Shown piece by piece: positions 24,226-35,315 of a stretch of 64,000 bases of DNA (its first letter is position 1; every line of letters starts with the position of its first letter). The notes beneath the pieces are model-generated. The model saw nothing but the letters and a program-made list of their open reading frames with translations. It was not told the DNA's origin and searched no databases. Made by a program: the position numbers and the translations under genes. The DNA is from Agrostemma githago (lineage: Eukaryota > Streptophyta > Magnoliopsida > Caryophyllales > Caryophyllaceae). Where the stretch lies: contig OY288247.1 in assembly GCA_958450325.1 (NCBI GenBank), positions 57,477,701-57,541,700 of the forward strand, written 5' to 3'.

Positions 24226-24545
24226 ATTGATAATTTTGAATTTAACCGTACGACGGTCAAAGGATTTTCACTTGTGTTGACCGTTGACCAAGGTTATGAG
24301 TATTTGATTTTTTTGATTGACCTCTTAGCCGCGGTCATGAGTTTTGATAATTTTGACCGTACGCTGGTCATGGGGCTTTCACTTGAATTGACCGTTGACC
24401 ATGGTCATGGGTATTCTGAATTTTTTGATGATTGACCTCTTAGCCCCGGTCATGGGTTTTTGATAATTTTGACCGTACCCTGGTCGTGGGGCTTTCACTT
24501 GAATTGACTGTTGACCGTGGTCATGGGTATTCTGAATTTTTTTGA
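24226..24545. repeat. 118-bp tandem repeat rich in TTGACC
   Basis: Three units start at about 24226, 24344 and 24462 with TTGATAATTTTGA. Each holds GTTGACCGTTGACC-like pairs and TGGTCATGGG. TTGACC/TTGACT is the W-box core bound by plant WRKY factors; whether it works here is not shown. Confidence 0.85.
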
Positions 24546-25012
24546 TGATGGCCTGCTTTTTTTTTTTGGCCTTTTGCTTTTTTCTCATGGACTTTTGATT
24601 TTTTTTTTTTGTCCAGTTTTTTTTTTTTTGAGTCTTTTTTGTTTTTTTGTCGGTCAGACTAACACCTAAGGTAGGGATTGGTCAGTCTTATCGGATGGGT
24701 GTTTTATTGTGGGAAATGGGCTTGCCTCCCGTCTTGAACCCGAACTAGGAGATTACCTAGATTTGTCATAGGATTCGATACCGCTCCTGCTACGGGTAGT
24801 CGTGTGGCTTTTCTATACCAGACATGGAATAGGTAAAAAGAAAACACGGGCTCGGTTTCCTGCAGTCATTACAGATGTGCCTATAATAGTCACGTGCGTG
24901 TGCTCACAGTGTATGATGGTGTTCATCACGTTCTCGGAAACACATAAGGAAAGTATATATGAGAAACAGGAAAGCTGATTTTATTGAACTTTGGAAAAGA
25001 GGACAGAATACA
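24546..25012. other. T-rich and unassigned sequence
   Basis: Several poly-T runs (24548-24640) and then unique-looking sequence with no gene. Confidence 0.5.
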
Positions 25013-25041
25013 ATTGACTTTGACTTTGACTTTGACTTTGG
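25013..25041. repeat. TTTGAC microsatellite
   Basis: About five TTTGAC units in a row, each a W-box core (TTGAC). It lies just downstream of the gag fragment on the minus strand. Confidence 0.85.
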
Positions 25042-25076
25042 AATAGAACATCCTAGACTCAGACTCGGACTCGGAC

Positions 25077-25400
25077 TTAAATCAAATCCGGACTCTTGGA
25101 TGCATGAGAGGTAGACTGGATGCTTCGGTCATCGGGCCCTGTGTAGTCCACGAGGGGCTTTGCAAGTGACAATGTTTCCAAAACGGGAGTCTTCCCGGCA
25201 TCGAGGAAGTCTTGAATGAGATGTTTCAGCTTCCAGCATTGTTCTGTATCGTGTCCCCTCCCTCTGTGGAATTTGCAGTAATGCTCGGCGTTCCATGCTT
25301 TGGAACGTTTCTCCACAGGTGGGTCGGCTGTTGGGCCTATAGGTAGCACTAGGCCCTTCGGAACCAACCTCTGGAAAGCGATGGTGTAGGACATATCCAA
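25077..25400 (-). pseudogene. Gag fragment with zinc-knuckle-like motif
   Basis: 107 residues with YCKFHRGRGHDTEQCWKLKH, the Cys-X2-His/Cys knuckle style of Tat/Ogre-type gag (CxFHxxxGHxTExC), followed by LIQDFLDAGK. This part of gag binds nucleic acid during packaging. The major gag domain upstream is missing or unrecognisable, and no pol follows. It stands between the primer-site side (27231) and the 3' repeats, as gag remnants do in non-autonomous derivatives. Confidence 0.65.
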
Positions 25401-25490
25401 GTGGGGAAATGTCCTTTCCTTTGACTGATTCTTGATTTTTGGAGAGGTGACTTGAGGGTTACTTCTCTCGGCCTTGCCATCTTGAGGGTA

Positions 25491-25778
25491 TCAGACAGTT
25501 TCGCAAGAGTGTTCACCCTTCAAATGACTCGGTTGGGTGATTGGATGCCTTACCCGCTCTAGTTGTGTTAGACGGGATCGGGTTCTTACAAGGTCTTCTT
25601 CGATGATGGTTACCCTGGAACTTAGGTTATCTAGGGCAATATTGACTTTCGAGAAGATGTTGTTAATGGAGCAAGATAGCATAAGCATACTCCCCTGGAT
25701 ATCCCCTTTCTTGACGGCATGGGATTTGTCGTGGTTTGGTAGTGTCTCGTTCATATGGTCCATGTTCTGAAGAAACAA
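25491..25778 (-). pseudogene. Possible gag N-terminal fragment (coiled coil)
   Basis: 95 residues with a heptad-like stretch (SSRVTIIEEDLVRTRSRLTQLERV) and no other motif. It lies on the same strand just upstream of the zinc-knuckle fragment and may be the start of the same gag protein after deletions. Assignment is by position only. Confidence 0.3.
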
Positions 25779-27230
25779 CAGGTGTTAGAACTCGCCTAAA
25801 CTCGGCTTTGCGCAAGAGAGAGAGTCAAACCAGACATGGCCCGGGGTGACGGGTCGACAAAGACTCTAGGACCGGGATACTTGAATGTTGACCTAGACGA
25901 GGTAACGACCGCAAATTAGACTCGAGCTGCAGAAGGGTGAGTCCGAAAATGGGGCGACCATGTTTGACTCGGATTAGACCCTCCTAAGAAAAATGTGTAG
26001 GGTGTGATTCTCGGAGTGACCGTGATTAATCGCTCCGTCGGAGAATGGCCCCCCAAGTGAGACTAAGGACTCAGATGGTGTGGCATCTAAGTGACTCAAA
26101 GGTGGGGTGCGTGAAACACGTGTAAGACACGACCCTTAGGGCAACCGTGATTGATCGCCCTGCTAAGGGGTAGCCCCCTAATGGGATTGAAGATTTTGTT
26201 AAGACTCGATTGTTGAACGATTGACCCTTAGACGTAAGGACTGCGAACCATTTGTTATAGGGCTATGCCTTGTAAAAGGTTGACTCGGAAAAGACACCTA
26301 GACGGGTGACTCGTGAAAGGTGGGCCTTCCTTAGGATGCGGCTATGTGGGCCGAGTCCTGTTCGAAGGAAGGTCCACGTGAGATGTTACCAGACTTTTAG
26401 ACTCGAATGTGTAGACGGGCCATCCTTGTAGGAGTATATCCTACGTAGGTGGGCCTTGCCTTAGTCTAATAAGGCGGACTGGGATAGGGAAGAAACTCGT
26501 GATGTAAGATCAGCGGAGTTTCGACGCTAAAAACCTTGACGACTTACGACATGACCCGACACTGCTAAATACGGGAAGTCCTAAGAAGAGGAAGGTTTTG
26601 AAAATTGATTGTTTTGAAAATTCCGAGATAACTCAGTGAAGAGGCCCGATTTTTCGAGAAATATCGGAAAGCGTATCGGGCCTCGGTTTTGAAAGTTCGA
26701 AGATGCTTCAAGTTTTGAATTGGGCAGCATACCGTCTAGAAAATAGGCTATTTTGAGTAAAATCATAAGTCCTAAATTTCGGCAGCTTTCCGAGTTTTTG
26801 AAAGTTGAATATTTTTGAAAAGATGCATTTTTGAAAAAGTTGACGGTTTTTGAAAACGACACAGAAACCAAGTAGCACGTAGTCACACAAGCATTATAAC
26901 AACGCCATGTATGCTCTACACTAAGTCTCGGCCGGTCTATAGAGGGTCTATACCAGTGTACATAGTCTAGACGTTGATCGGGAAGGACTTTCTAAGTCGA
27001 GTTGAGCTTAGAACATGCCGCGAAACCCACTCGAATCGACTATGGACACCTTTTGACATATCCATATTGGAGTACATCAACGGTATAGTGGGACGTCGGT
27101 CGCGAGTACCGGCCCGGGAAAATATGGGTTATGCATGAACCGTAAAACTAAGACGCGTATTGTACTAGTCAAACAATTTCTATTCGAGTCTCACCCTGAG
27201 GATGCCGATGGTAAGTCACGCATCAGTTAA
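25779..27230 (-). other. Tat/Ogre-like leader region
   Basis: No gene found. The frames at 26581-26890 are Phe/Asn/Lys-rich and unconvincing. Similar phrases recur near 26010-26060 and 26130-26175 (GTGATTRATCGCYC with flanks), so part of this leader is internally duplicated. Confidence 0.45.
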
Positions 27231-27248
27231 TCCCCAGCGGAGTCGCCA
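27231..27248 (-). other. Primer binding site, tRNA-Arg-like
   Basis: The minus strand reads TGGCGACTCCGCTGGGGA three bases inside the 5' LTR. It resembles the tRNA-Arg sites of Tat/Ogre elements with mismatches; the exact tRNA is uncertain. Confidence 0.6.
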
Positions 27249-27251
27249 AAT

Positions 27252-28855
27252 TGTGGACATGACATAGGTCCACCCCGACGCGGCCACGCGCGGGTTTGGG
27301 TAGGCGAATGAATCTCCATATGAAACAGATCGAATTGGAATTTAGGTCGAAGTGGAGTCGCCACCGAATTTTGTGGTTATTCGGAACCATTCGAGCCCAC
27401 TCTATGTCGTAGTGGTCCAGATACAAAATACGGCCCATTTCCGATGTCAGAGTTTATTGGGCTCGTCCCTTTGCATTTGATACCAATACCGACGTTATCG
27501 GATATTGTGTATTGAATGACTCTCGTGCGCCAACGGTTTCGGGCATCCGGAAACCGAGGTTCTTAGTAAGGGGTGAGGGTACGTGTTGGGAAGCCCACGA
27601 AGGACACCCAACCCCGCCCGCACATTAGCGGCCTCTACTAAGAATTCGAGTGACTTTCTAATACGCGCGTTAGTTGAACGGGAAAATGTTATGCAAACAT
27701 TGTTTTCCCTAAGCATGCGAGAAATTAAAAGGGTTTCTATGTCAATTTAATGCAACTAATTCTAACGTCGAAGTTAAATTTAGCATGTGAGTTCATTTTA
27801 GTACAATAAAATAAACAAAAATAAATTGACAAGAAAATAACAAACTTGTTAGTAACGGTATAACGATAATAACAGTTTACGAATAATGTATTATGATGCA
27901 TGGTTTTGAAAATAATAGTAGGTCACGTGATGGATTAACACGTGTTGACCGAGGTCAAGGAAAAAAATATATCGAGATCTAAAAAAAAATGTTTTGTCTA
28001 AAAAAAATGATGTTCGAAGAATAATAATAAAAAAGAGCGAAATTGTTTTCTTCGGAAAATTGATGATTTTATTAAATCGCGTACAAATATTGCGTAATTT
28101 GAACTCGACTTAATATTTTCGATATTCGTCGTATTCAATATTCGATTATGAAATCGGTATTAAATACTTGGAATAATTTATACTCGATTTTAATTTTGAT
28201 GCTCGTCATATCCCATATTCGATTATGGAATCGATATGGAATACTTAGAGTGAAAAAAAATAAATAGATTTGAATCGTTTAAAATAACCAAGAAGATATA
28301 GATATTCCTCCGCGTTTGTAGTGTCATGATTCGAACGAATTAAATAACATCTACGTTGGCATCAACGAAAAATTGAATTGGCTAAATTGTTTGATTAGAT
28401 TATTAGACTCGACATCCAATTATGGAATTGGCATCGGATCTAACGTATCGACACTTTGCTTGAATGAAAACTTGATTCCCTCGGCTTTTCCGACATCAAA
28501 ATAAATCCCTAAGGATTAGGATGTCAGATCCGCGCCAACGGGTTTCGACCCCTATTAAATATAATGCTTATTTTTTGAAAATTAATGTAAATATGCGACT
28601 AATGATAATGATGCAAACAAAATACAAAAATTAAACAAAATAACGGGTTTAGACCCCTATTAAATATATTGTTTAAGTTAACTTATCTCAATAATCAAAT
28701 AATCGGGGTATTGGAACAAGCGACCGTCAACGCTGTGTGCAGTAGACTTGTATATTCGTGTTTCCTTATTCCGATACCCCTCTTATTCTACACAAATCGA
28801 TAAGTATTTTAATGTTTTGTATTAGTTATTATCGATATTATGATGCAATAAAGAG

Positions 28856-28888
<33 letters not shown>

Positions 28889-29713
28889 GAAAAAGCGAAG
28901 AAGATGACGAGAGGAAGAGAAGAAGGAGAGAACGGGGTTTTGACACCCTCAACCTACATGTTCTTGTCTCGGATCGAACTCGTAACCGTGGCTTTAACAC
29001 AAGAGTCTTCGAGGTTTTATGGAGGTTAAGTTATGGTGGCTCGGGATTGATTCCTAAAACTAGGTTTAGGGTGTTTTTGCTAGTGTAGAATTGCTAGGGT
29101 TTGATTAGGGTTGCATGTATAAGATTAGGGTTCTTTTTGAAGTGGTAAAAGTTGAATTAGGGTTGAATTTGATGTGTAAAAGATGTATTAGGGTTGCTAA
29201 AAAGTTGTATTGTGAAAAAATTGTGTAAAAAGGTTGCGTGTAGTTGTGATTAGGGTTGTAAAGTTGTGAAATTGAGTGTGCATGGGGTTGCTTATATAGG
29301 CATTTTCCATGTATTTTGGTGTTTAGGGTTTTGTGCCCTGACGGACTTGACCTGATGGCCCGTCTGAAAGTGGACTGTTGGTTTTTCTTCTTGATTTGGA
29401 CTTTTTGTATTTGAGTGGCTGCTTTGATGTGTCTCGGAAACGACTTTGACCAGGGTTGACCCAATCGCTAAAAGTCGTTTTTAATTCCGGTGTCGGTTTC
29501 GGCCCAAATTAGCCTTATTTGATTGGAAAGGGCCCACTGGACCTGGATTTGAGGTTGATTTTGTGAGATTTGTACTCTGTAAGTGTGTTAGCCAGCGATT
29601 AATGGATTTGAGCCCGTATCCGAGCGCATAGAAGCATGTTAGCGTTCAATCATCATCGGGTGTTTTTTGGAAACTGCTATAGACACCTGGCAGTCAAAAT
29701 GCGGGTGTCTACA
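27252..29713 (-). repeat. Tat/Ogre-like 5' LTR
   Basis: 2462 bp, partner of 19872-22294. A TATA box is near 29285-29300 in minus orientation. A poly-A tract at 28855-28883 is longer than in its partner. Confidence 0.92.
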
Positions 29714-29718
29714 ATATG

Positions 29719-31275
29719 GAATTCTCGAGAAAGAATATGCTTGTCGTGCCACGTTTTCGTTCGTTCCTTATAAAGCTTAGCATCCTCGTAAGCATGATAT
29801 CGAAATTCCTCAAGCTCGGCTAGCTTTAATTTCCTCTTTTCCCCACATAATGATGTATCGAAATTGAGCTCTTTGATAGCCCAAAATGCCTTATATTCTA
29901 ATTCGACTGGTAAATGGCAAGCCTTGCCATAGACAAGTCGATAAGGGGAAGTTCCGATCGGGGTCTTAAAAGCGGTTCGGTAAGCCCAAAGAGTGTCTTC
30001 AAGCTTCAAACTCCAATCTTTTCGTGCTTTCGACACCACTTTCTCAAGTATAGAGTTGAGGTCTCGGTTGGATAATTCAACTTGGCCGCTTGTCTGTGGA
30101 TGATAAGCCAAGCCGGTTCGATGTGTTACTCTATATTTATCTAGAAGGGAATCTAGCTGCCGCTCATGAAAATGAGTTCCCCCATCACTAATGATGGCTC
30201 GGGGAACACCAAACCTTGGGAAAATCACCTTCTTAAATAATGAGATAACAGTCTTTGCATCATTGACTGACGATGCAACAGCTTCAACCCATTTGGACAC
30301 GTAGTCCACAGCAACAAGAATATACAGGTTTCCCTTGGAGGAGGGAAAAGGACCTTGATAGTCAATTCCCCAAACATCGAACAGCTCGACTTCTAAAATT
30401 CCGGTTTGAGGCATCTTGTGCCTCCTGGAGATATTCCCGGTTCTCTGGAAGGCATCACATGCTAGAATAAAAGCATGAGCGTCTTTAAATAAGGTGGGCC
30501 AGAAAAACCCGGATTGCAGAACCTTAGCAGTAGTTCTGGATGGGCCGTGGTGACCTCCGTAAGCTGAAGAGTGACAGTGTTGTAAAATACCCGGTACCTC
30601 CCACTGAGGTATACATCTTCGAAATAGCCCGTCAGCACACTCCTTAAATAAATACGGGTCATCCCAAAAATATTGGCGGACATCATGGAGGAATTTCTTC
30701 CTCTGATGATATGAGAAATCTGGTGGTAGAATATTGCCAACTAAATAATTGGCATAATCGGCAAGCCAAGGATTCTCTGTAGTAGAAATCGCCATGAGGG
30801 AATCGTCAGGAAAGGAGTCATCGATAGGGAGAGTATTCCCTTCATCTACGACCTGTAGCCGGGATAGATGATCGGCTACTACATTCTCAGCTCCTTTCTT
30901 GTCCCGTATATCTAAATCGAACTCCTGGAGTAGGAGTATCCATCGGAGGAGCCGGGGTTTGGCTACGTCACTCTTGGCTAACAGATATTTCAGTGCGGCA
31001 TGATCGGTGAAGATAATGACCTTGGACCCGAGCAAATAAGTTCTGAATTTTTCTAGCGCGAAAACCACTGCTAGAAGCTCCTTCTCGATCGTGACATACT
31101 TCATCTGGGCCTCATCGAGCGTTCTACTAGCATAGTAGATGGCACTCAGCTTCTTGTCTTTTCTTTGCCCTAATACTGCACCGACAGCATAATCACTGGC
31201 ATCGCACATAATCTCGAACGGGAGGTCCCAATCTGGGGCCTGAATGATCGGTGTCGTGATCAGCGCTGTCTTCAA
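29719..31275 (-). pseudogene. Gypsy RNase H and integrase (split by insertion)
   Basis: RNase H begins with MCDASDYAVGAVLGQR, then IEKELLAVVFALEKFR, FTDHAALKYLL and a final VVADHLSRL, so its acidic residues are visible. Integrase follows. The zinc-binding part has HSSAYGGHHG, but its last pair reads CDAF where the family has two Cys, so one ligand is lost. The core shows WGIDYQGPF, ISDGGTHF and GQVELSNRD, the three acidic residues of the DDE triad, then GKACHLPVELEYKAFWAIK, typical of Athila-like integrases. The frame is cut at 29719 by the nested element and resumes at 19866. Confidence 0.9.
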
Positions 31276-32196
31276 TCTGTTAAATGCATCAAGACAATCA
31301 TCAGTAAACTGAAAAGGCGCATCTTTAAGAAGAAGGTGTGTAAGTGGTTTCGCAATTTTAGAAAAATCCTTGATAAACCGGCGATAAAATCCGGCGTGAC
31401 CAAGGAAACTTCTAATTCCCTTAACATTGACAGGGGTGGTAATTGCTTAATCACTTGCACTTTCTCCTTGTCAACCTCGATGCCTTTATCAGAAATAATG
31501 TGACCGAGAACAACTCTCTGAGTGACCACGAAATGGCACTTTTCCCAGTTCAATACCAGATTCACCTCTATACATCTCTGCAAAATCTTATCCAAGTTAG
31601 TGAGGCAATCGGAATAATCAGACCCGTAAACACTAAAGTCGTCCATGAATACTTCCATGATTGACTCTATATATTCTGAAAAAATGCCCATCATACATCT
31701 CTGAAATGTAGCGGGGGCATTACATAACCCGAATGGCATCCTGCGATATGCGAAAGTGCCATATGGACATGTAAAGGTGGTCTTTTCCTGATCGTCAGGA
31801 TGAATGGGTATCTGAAAGAACCCGAAATAACCATTTAGAAAACAGAAAAATTTACGGGATGCTAGACGCTCTAGCATTTGATCGATGAATGAGAGGGGGA
31901 AGTGGTCTTTACTGGTAGCTGTATTCAGCTTCCTGTAATCGATGCACATGCGCCAGCCTGTGACTATTCTAGTGGGTATCAGTTCATTTTTTTTCATTTT
32001 TTACGACCGTGGTCCCTCCTTTCTTAGGGACCACCTGAACTGGACTAACCCATTTAGAATCGGAAATGGGATAGATTATGCCGGCGTCTAGGAGTTTCAT
32101 GACCTCCTTCTTAACTACTTCTTGCATGTTCGGGTTCAATCTACGTTGACCCTGAATGCGTGGTCTATGACCTTCCTCAAGGTTAATCCGGTGCAT
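31272..32196 (-). pseudogene. Gypsy reverse transcriptase (damaged)
   Basis: Two frames (32196-31984 and 31997-31272) cover it, so at least one frameshift near 31990 lies within a run of T (Lys codons on the minus strand). N-terminal HRINLEEGHRP and VVKKEVMKLLDAGIIYPISD match the region before the fingers. Motifs: WRMCIDYRKLN, then FLNGYFGFFQIPIH where the catalytic motif-A Asp is replaced by Asn, then MPFGLCNAPATFQR, and FMDDFSVYG with the active-site Asp pair intact. The Asn change alone should abolish polymerisation. Confidence 0.88.
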
Positions 32197-32250
32197 ACAG
32201 AAATCCGGACTAAGACCTTTCAGGTCATCAAGGGTATAGCCTAGGGCCTT

Positions 32251-33212
32251 CTAGTTCTTTTTCAGCACGACCAATAAAGCAGATAATTGGTCGTTGGTAA
32301 GAGTGGAATTAACTATGACTGGATACTTCTCGGTATCATCTAAAAATGCATACTTGAGATTAGGAGGGAGAGGTTTAAGTTCAGGTTTCGATACCTCGAC
32401 AACATATGAGGTATTTACCAAATTGTGGACCTTCTCACTTTCCATCTCAGTTAGTTCACGCTCTTCCAATGTTGCTGCTAACATATCAACGATAGCCTCG
32501 TTCTTTCCTGCTTCCTCTGCACATGCTTCTAAGCACATTAAAGCCTCTAACGGGTCCCTTAATAGGGCACCCGATAAAAAATCTGACACTGACTCTTCAA
32601 TTATATCAATAGTATAGCATGTGTCCTCTATCATAGGCTTAGCCATGGTCTGGGCAAGGTTAAATGTGACCCTGTCATCCCCTACCTCTAATGTCAAATG
32701 ACCTTGCTTGACATCTATTACCGCCCCCGCAATGTGTAAGAACGGTCGGCCTAAGATAATCGGGATTTGGACGTCTTCAGCCATATCGAGCACAATAAAA
32801 TCGACAGGTATAAAAAATTTACCTATCCTAACTGGCACGTCCTCTAGTATACCTAAGGGCTGTTTGACCGATCGGTCAGCCATCTGAAGAGTCACGTTAG
32901 TGACTTTGAGGTCGCCCATATTCAATTTCTCGCAAACTGAATAAGGCATGACACTGACACTTCGCATAATGCTTTATCTATGGTCACGGTGCCTATGGTG
33001 CAGGGAATAGAAAAGTTACCCGGGTCTTTTAGTTTAGGAGGATATTTCTTCTGTAAGAGTGCGCTACACTCCGTAGTAAAAGCTATGGTCTCGGTTTCAC
33101 TAATACTTTTCTTACGACTCAAAATATCTTTCATAAATTTAGCGTAAGAAGGTACCTGAGTGATGAACTCGGTGAACGGAACCGTGACCTGAAGATTCTT
33201 CACTACCTCCAT
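32251..33212 (-). pseudogene. Gypsy protease region (active site deleted)
   Basis: The upstream frame (33212-32922) has PPKLKDPGNFSIPCTIGTV and KALC; the next frame (32967-32251) resumes with SVSVMPYSVCEKLN, then FIVLDMAEDVQIPIILGRPF. The Asp-containing D-[LST]-G-A-S motif expected exactly between them is absent and the frame shifts there, which fits a small deletion of about ten bases. The flap/C-terminal ILGRPFL motif remains. Retroviral-type aspartic protease would cleave the polyprotein; this one cannot. Confidence 0.85.
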
Positions 33213-33343
33213 AAATCTCCCAAATTGTTGTTCCGTCTTTGTGTTACGTAACCGACCCGGGAACGGGAACTTAATCTGAACTGGGGCCTGCTTGCTGATA
33301 GGTGAACCTGAGTCTTGTACTGAACTGTTGCCGACTGAAAGCT

Positions 33344-33564
33344 CAGTCTGTGGACTGATGTTCTTAGTCTGTAGACTGGCGTGTTCAGTCTGTAGACTAG
33401 CATCCTTCTTCTTACCGGTTTGTAGACTGGCATTGTGGGTTGTTCCTCGCTCTTCGTCAGTCTGTAGACTGGCGTTAGTGTTCTGGGCTTTTGCCCCCAG
33501 TCTGTAGACTGACCTGCCCAGACACAGTCATCTTTTCTTGCTCCTTCTTGCCAGTCTGTAGACT
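33344..33564. repeat. Dyad array AGTCT-RY-AGACT inside gag-protease linker
   Basis: About seven copies, mostly AGTCTGTAGACT, at 33344-33355 (one mismatch), 33366-33377, 33387-33398, about 33416-33427 (partial), 33459-33470, 33499-33510 and 33553-33564. It is the same motif as in this element's LTR. In one minus frame it encodes repeats of VYRL. Confidence 0.65.
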
Positions 33565-33605
33565 GGCATCACCAGTCTGGACTAATTCACTAGACTCAGC
33601 TTTAG

Positions 33606-35195
33606 TTACATCTTCAATCTCAACCAGTTGGTCATCAGACGGCATCTTCGGACCCTCGTAGCTAGTACCACTTCGTAACGAAATGGCATTAGCGGTGTCG
33701 TGAGGCTGCTGTGGCTGGGACGGAAGAGTACCCGGCTGCCTCTAAGCTTGAGACGATGCTGATTGAGCGACCTGTTTCTCGAGCATCTTAATAGCAGTGG
33801 CATGATTCTGATCACTCTTCTGACGGTCGTCATAAAATTCATCATCATGTTTCTTATCTCGGCCATCTCTAGAGACTGCTGATGCTGAAGAGAAGCCTGG
33901 TTCTGCTGAGCCGGGTTTTGAAAACCGGCTTGATTGAAGGAATGATTACCATGCTGCTGGAAAGAATTCTTCGGAGGAGGAACATAAGGATGTGGTTTCG
34001 GTGGTGGCGGTGTGATTGGATTCAACACACTCTGGCTCCGGTAAGATAAATACGGATGCTGTCGGGTAGCCTCGTTATAGTGGTTGGAGAACGGATTGCC
34101 TTTGTAAGAGCCAAATGCATTCACTGACTCCATCGTACTCATACAATCGACGTGATCTGGAGAGCCACAAGTATGACATACCGGACCTAGCTGCTGCTGC
34201 ATGGCATAGACGGGCTGGAGCTGTGAGCTGCTAGGACTGCGGAGATCCTCGATCTTTGCGGTGAGGCTAGCTATTTGAGATGATAGCACAGCAATTGACT
34301 CATCGGCAGTTTATTTCCCTTTAGGGTGATATTGGCGGGGCTGACTATACTGGATGTCATGGATAGCCATAGATTCGATTGTCTCCAATGCAACATTGAC
34401 ATTGATCTCATCGAATCGGCCATTGTTGGCGGCATCCAATATACGACGAGCTTCGGAGGTACATCCATTGTAGAATGTAATAGCCAGGAACCAAATATCA
34501 AGCCCGTGGTGGGGACATTCTTGTTGAAGCTCCTTATATCGCTCCCATGCTTCATATAAAGTCTCATCTGAGCGCATCCGGAAGCTAGTAATTTGGCTTC
34601 GTAGCATTGCGGTACGCTCAGGTGGAAAATATTTCCGATAAAATGCGAGAGCTAAGGTGTTCCAATCGGCAATCCCCTCGGCCACCCTGTTTAAGTTGTT
34701 GATCCATCTTTTGGCCTTGCCCGTTAAGGAAAATGGAAACATCATTTGCCTGATCTGGTCTTGTGTTACCCCATACTACTTAATTGTGGAACAATAAGCA
34801 AGGAATTTCCTTATATGCTGATAGGCATCTTCACCGGGGGTACCACCAAACGTACTCCGTTCAATCAAGCTGATGAAAGCTGGCTTGATCTCAAAATTTG
34901 TTGCTGCTACCGTTGGAGTAGAGAGAGTGGGTAGCACGTCAGCATTGGGCCTAGACTGATCAGACAATTTTTCCGCCATCGGAGGAATATTAGGAATAGA
35001 GATAATAGTTTCCTCGGGAGGCGGGACTTCGTTGTTGACACTCTCTAAGTCGGATTGAAGGTCCTCGTATAGACTATCAAGCTCTTCGATAGATTCAGCC
35101 CGACTGCTTTCTTTAAGGAACCGTAACTGTCGTCGCAAAGTACGTTCTGGCTCGGGATCAAAAGGATGTAGCTCTGAGCGAGAAGATCTGGGCAT
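33606..35195 (-). pseudogene. Athila-like gag (broken)
   Basis: Reading starts at 35195 (MPRSSRSELHPFDPEPERTL). A capsid-type block follows: NFEIKPAFISLIERSTFGGT, an in-frame TAG at 34774-34776, MMFPFSLTGKAKRWINNL, WNTLALAFYRKYFPP, SFRMRSDETLYEAWERYKEL and LAITFYNGCT, all characteristic of the Athila gag family. A second in-frame stop at about 34311 is followed by a Gln/Pro/Asn-rich tail with a single knuckle-like CHTCGSPDHVDC and a helical EIRNMMMNF stretch. The frame then slips and ends at 33606. Gag would form the particle and bind RNA. Confidence 0.88.
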
Positions 35196-35293
35196 ATAAA
35201 CAGCTACAAGTAAACAATTAGATCAGTCTCAAGGAACTGTCGTTCCCTAAGACGAGAGAAAAATTATCTACTAACTAATAAAATTGCGTTGCC

Positions 35294-35311
35294 TCCCCGG
35301 CAGCGGCGCCA
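35294..35311 (-). other. Gypsy primer binding site, tRNA-Asp type
   Basis: The minus strand reads TGGCGCCGCTGCCGGGGA, 17 of 18 bases complementary to the plant tRNA-Asp 3' end, four bases inside the 5' LTR. Confidence 0.85.
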
Positions 35312-35315
35312 AAAT

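Larger units (their letters stand above)
19872..29713 (-). mobile_element. Gag-only Tat/Ogre-like LTR retrotransposon nested in integrase
   Basis: LTRs of 2423 and 2462 bp (19872-22294, 27252-29713) read TGTAGACACCCGC...ATGTCCACA on the minus strand and are flanked by the duplication ATATG (19867-19871, 29714-29718). A primer site resembling the tRNA-Arg type lies at 27231-27248 and a polypurine tract at 22295-22310. The internal region keeps only two gag-like fragments (25077-25778). There is no pol, so it depends on another element. Tandem repeats in the 3' untranslated part are a known habit of Tat/Ogre elements. Clade assignment rests on these traits, not on reverse transcriptase. Confidence 0.88.

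Noticed and set aside
19872..29713. Segmental duplication of 2.4 kb
   Set aside because: The two copies are LTRs of one element: target duplication, primer site and polypurine tract all fit.
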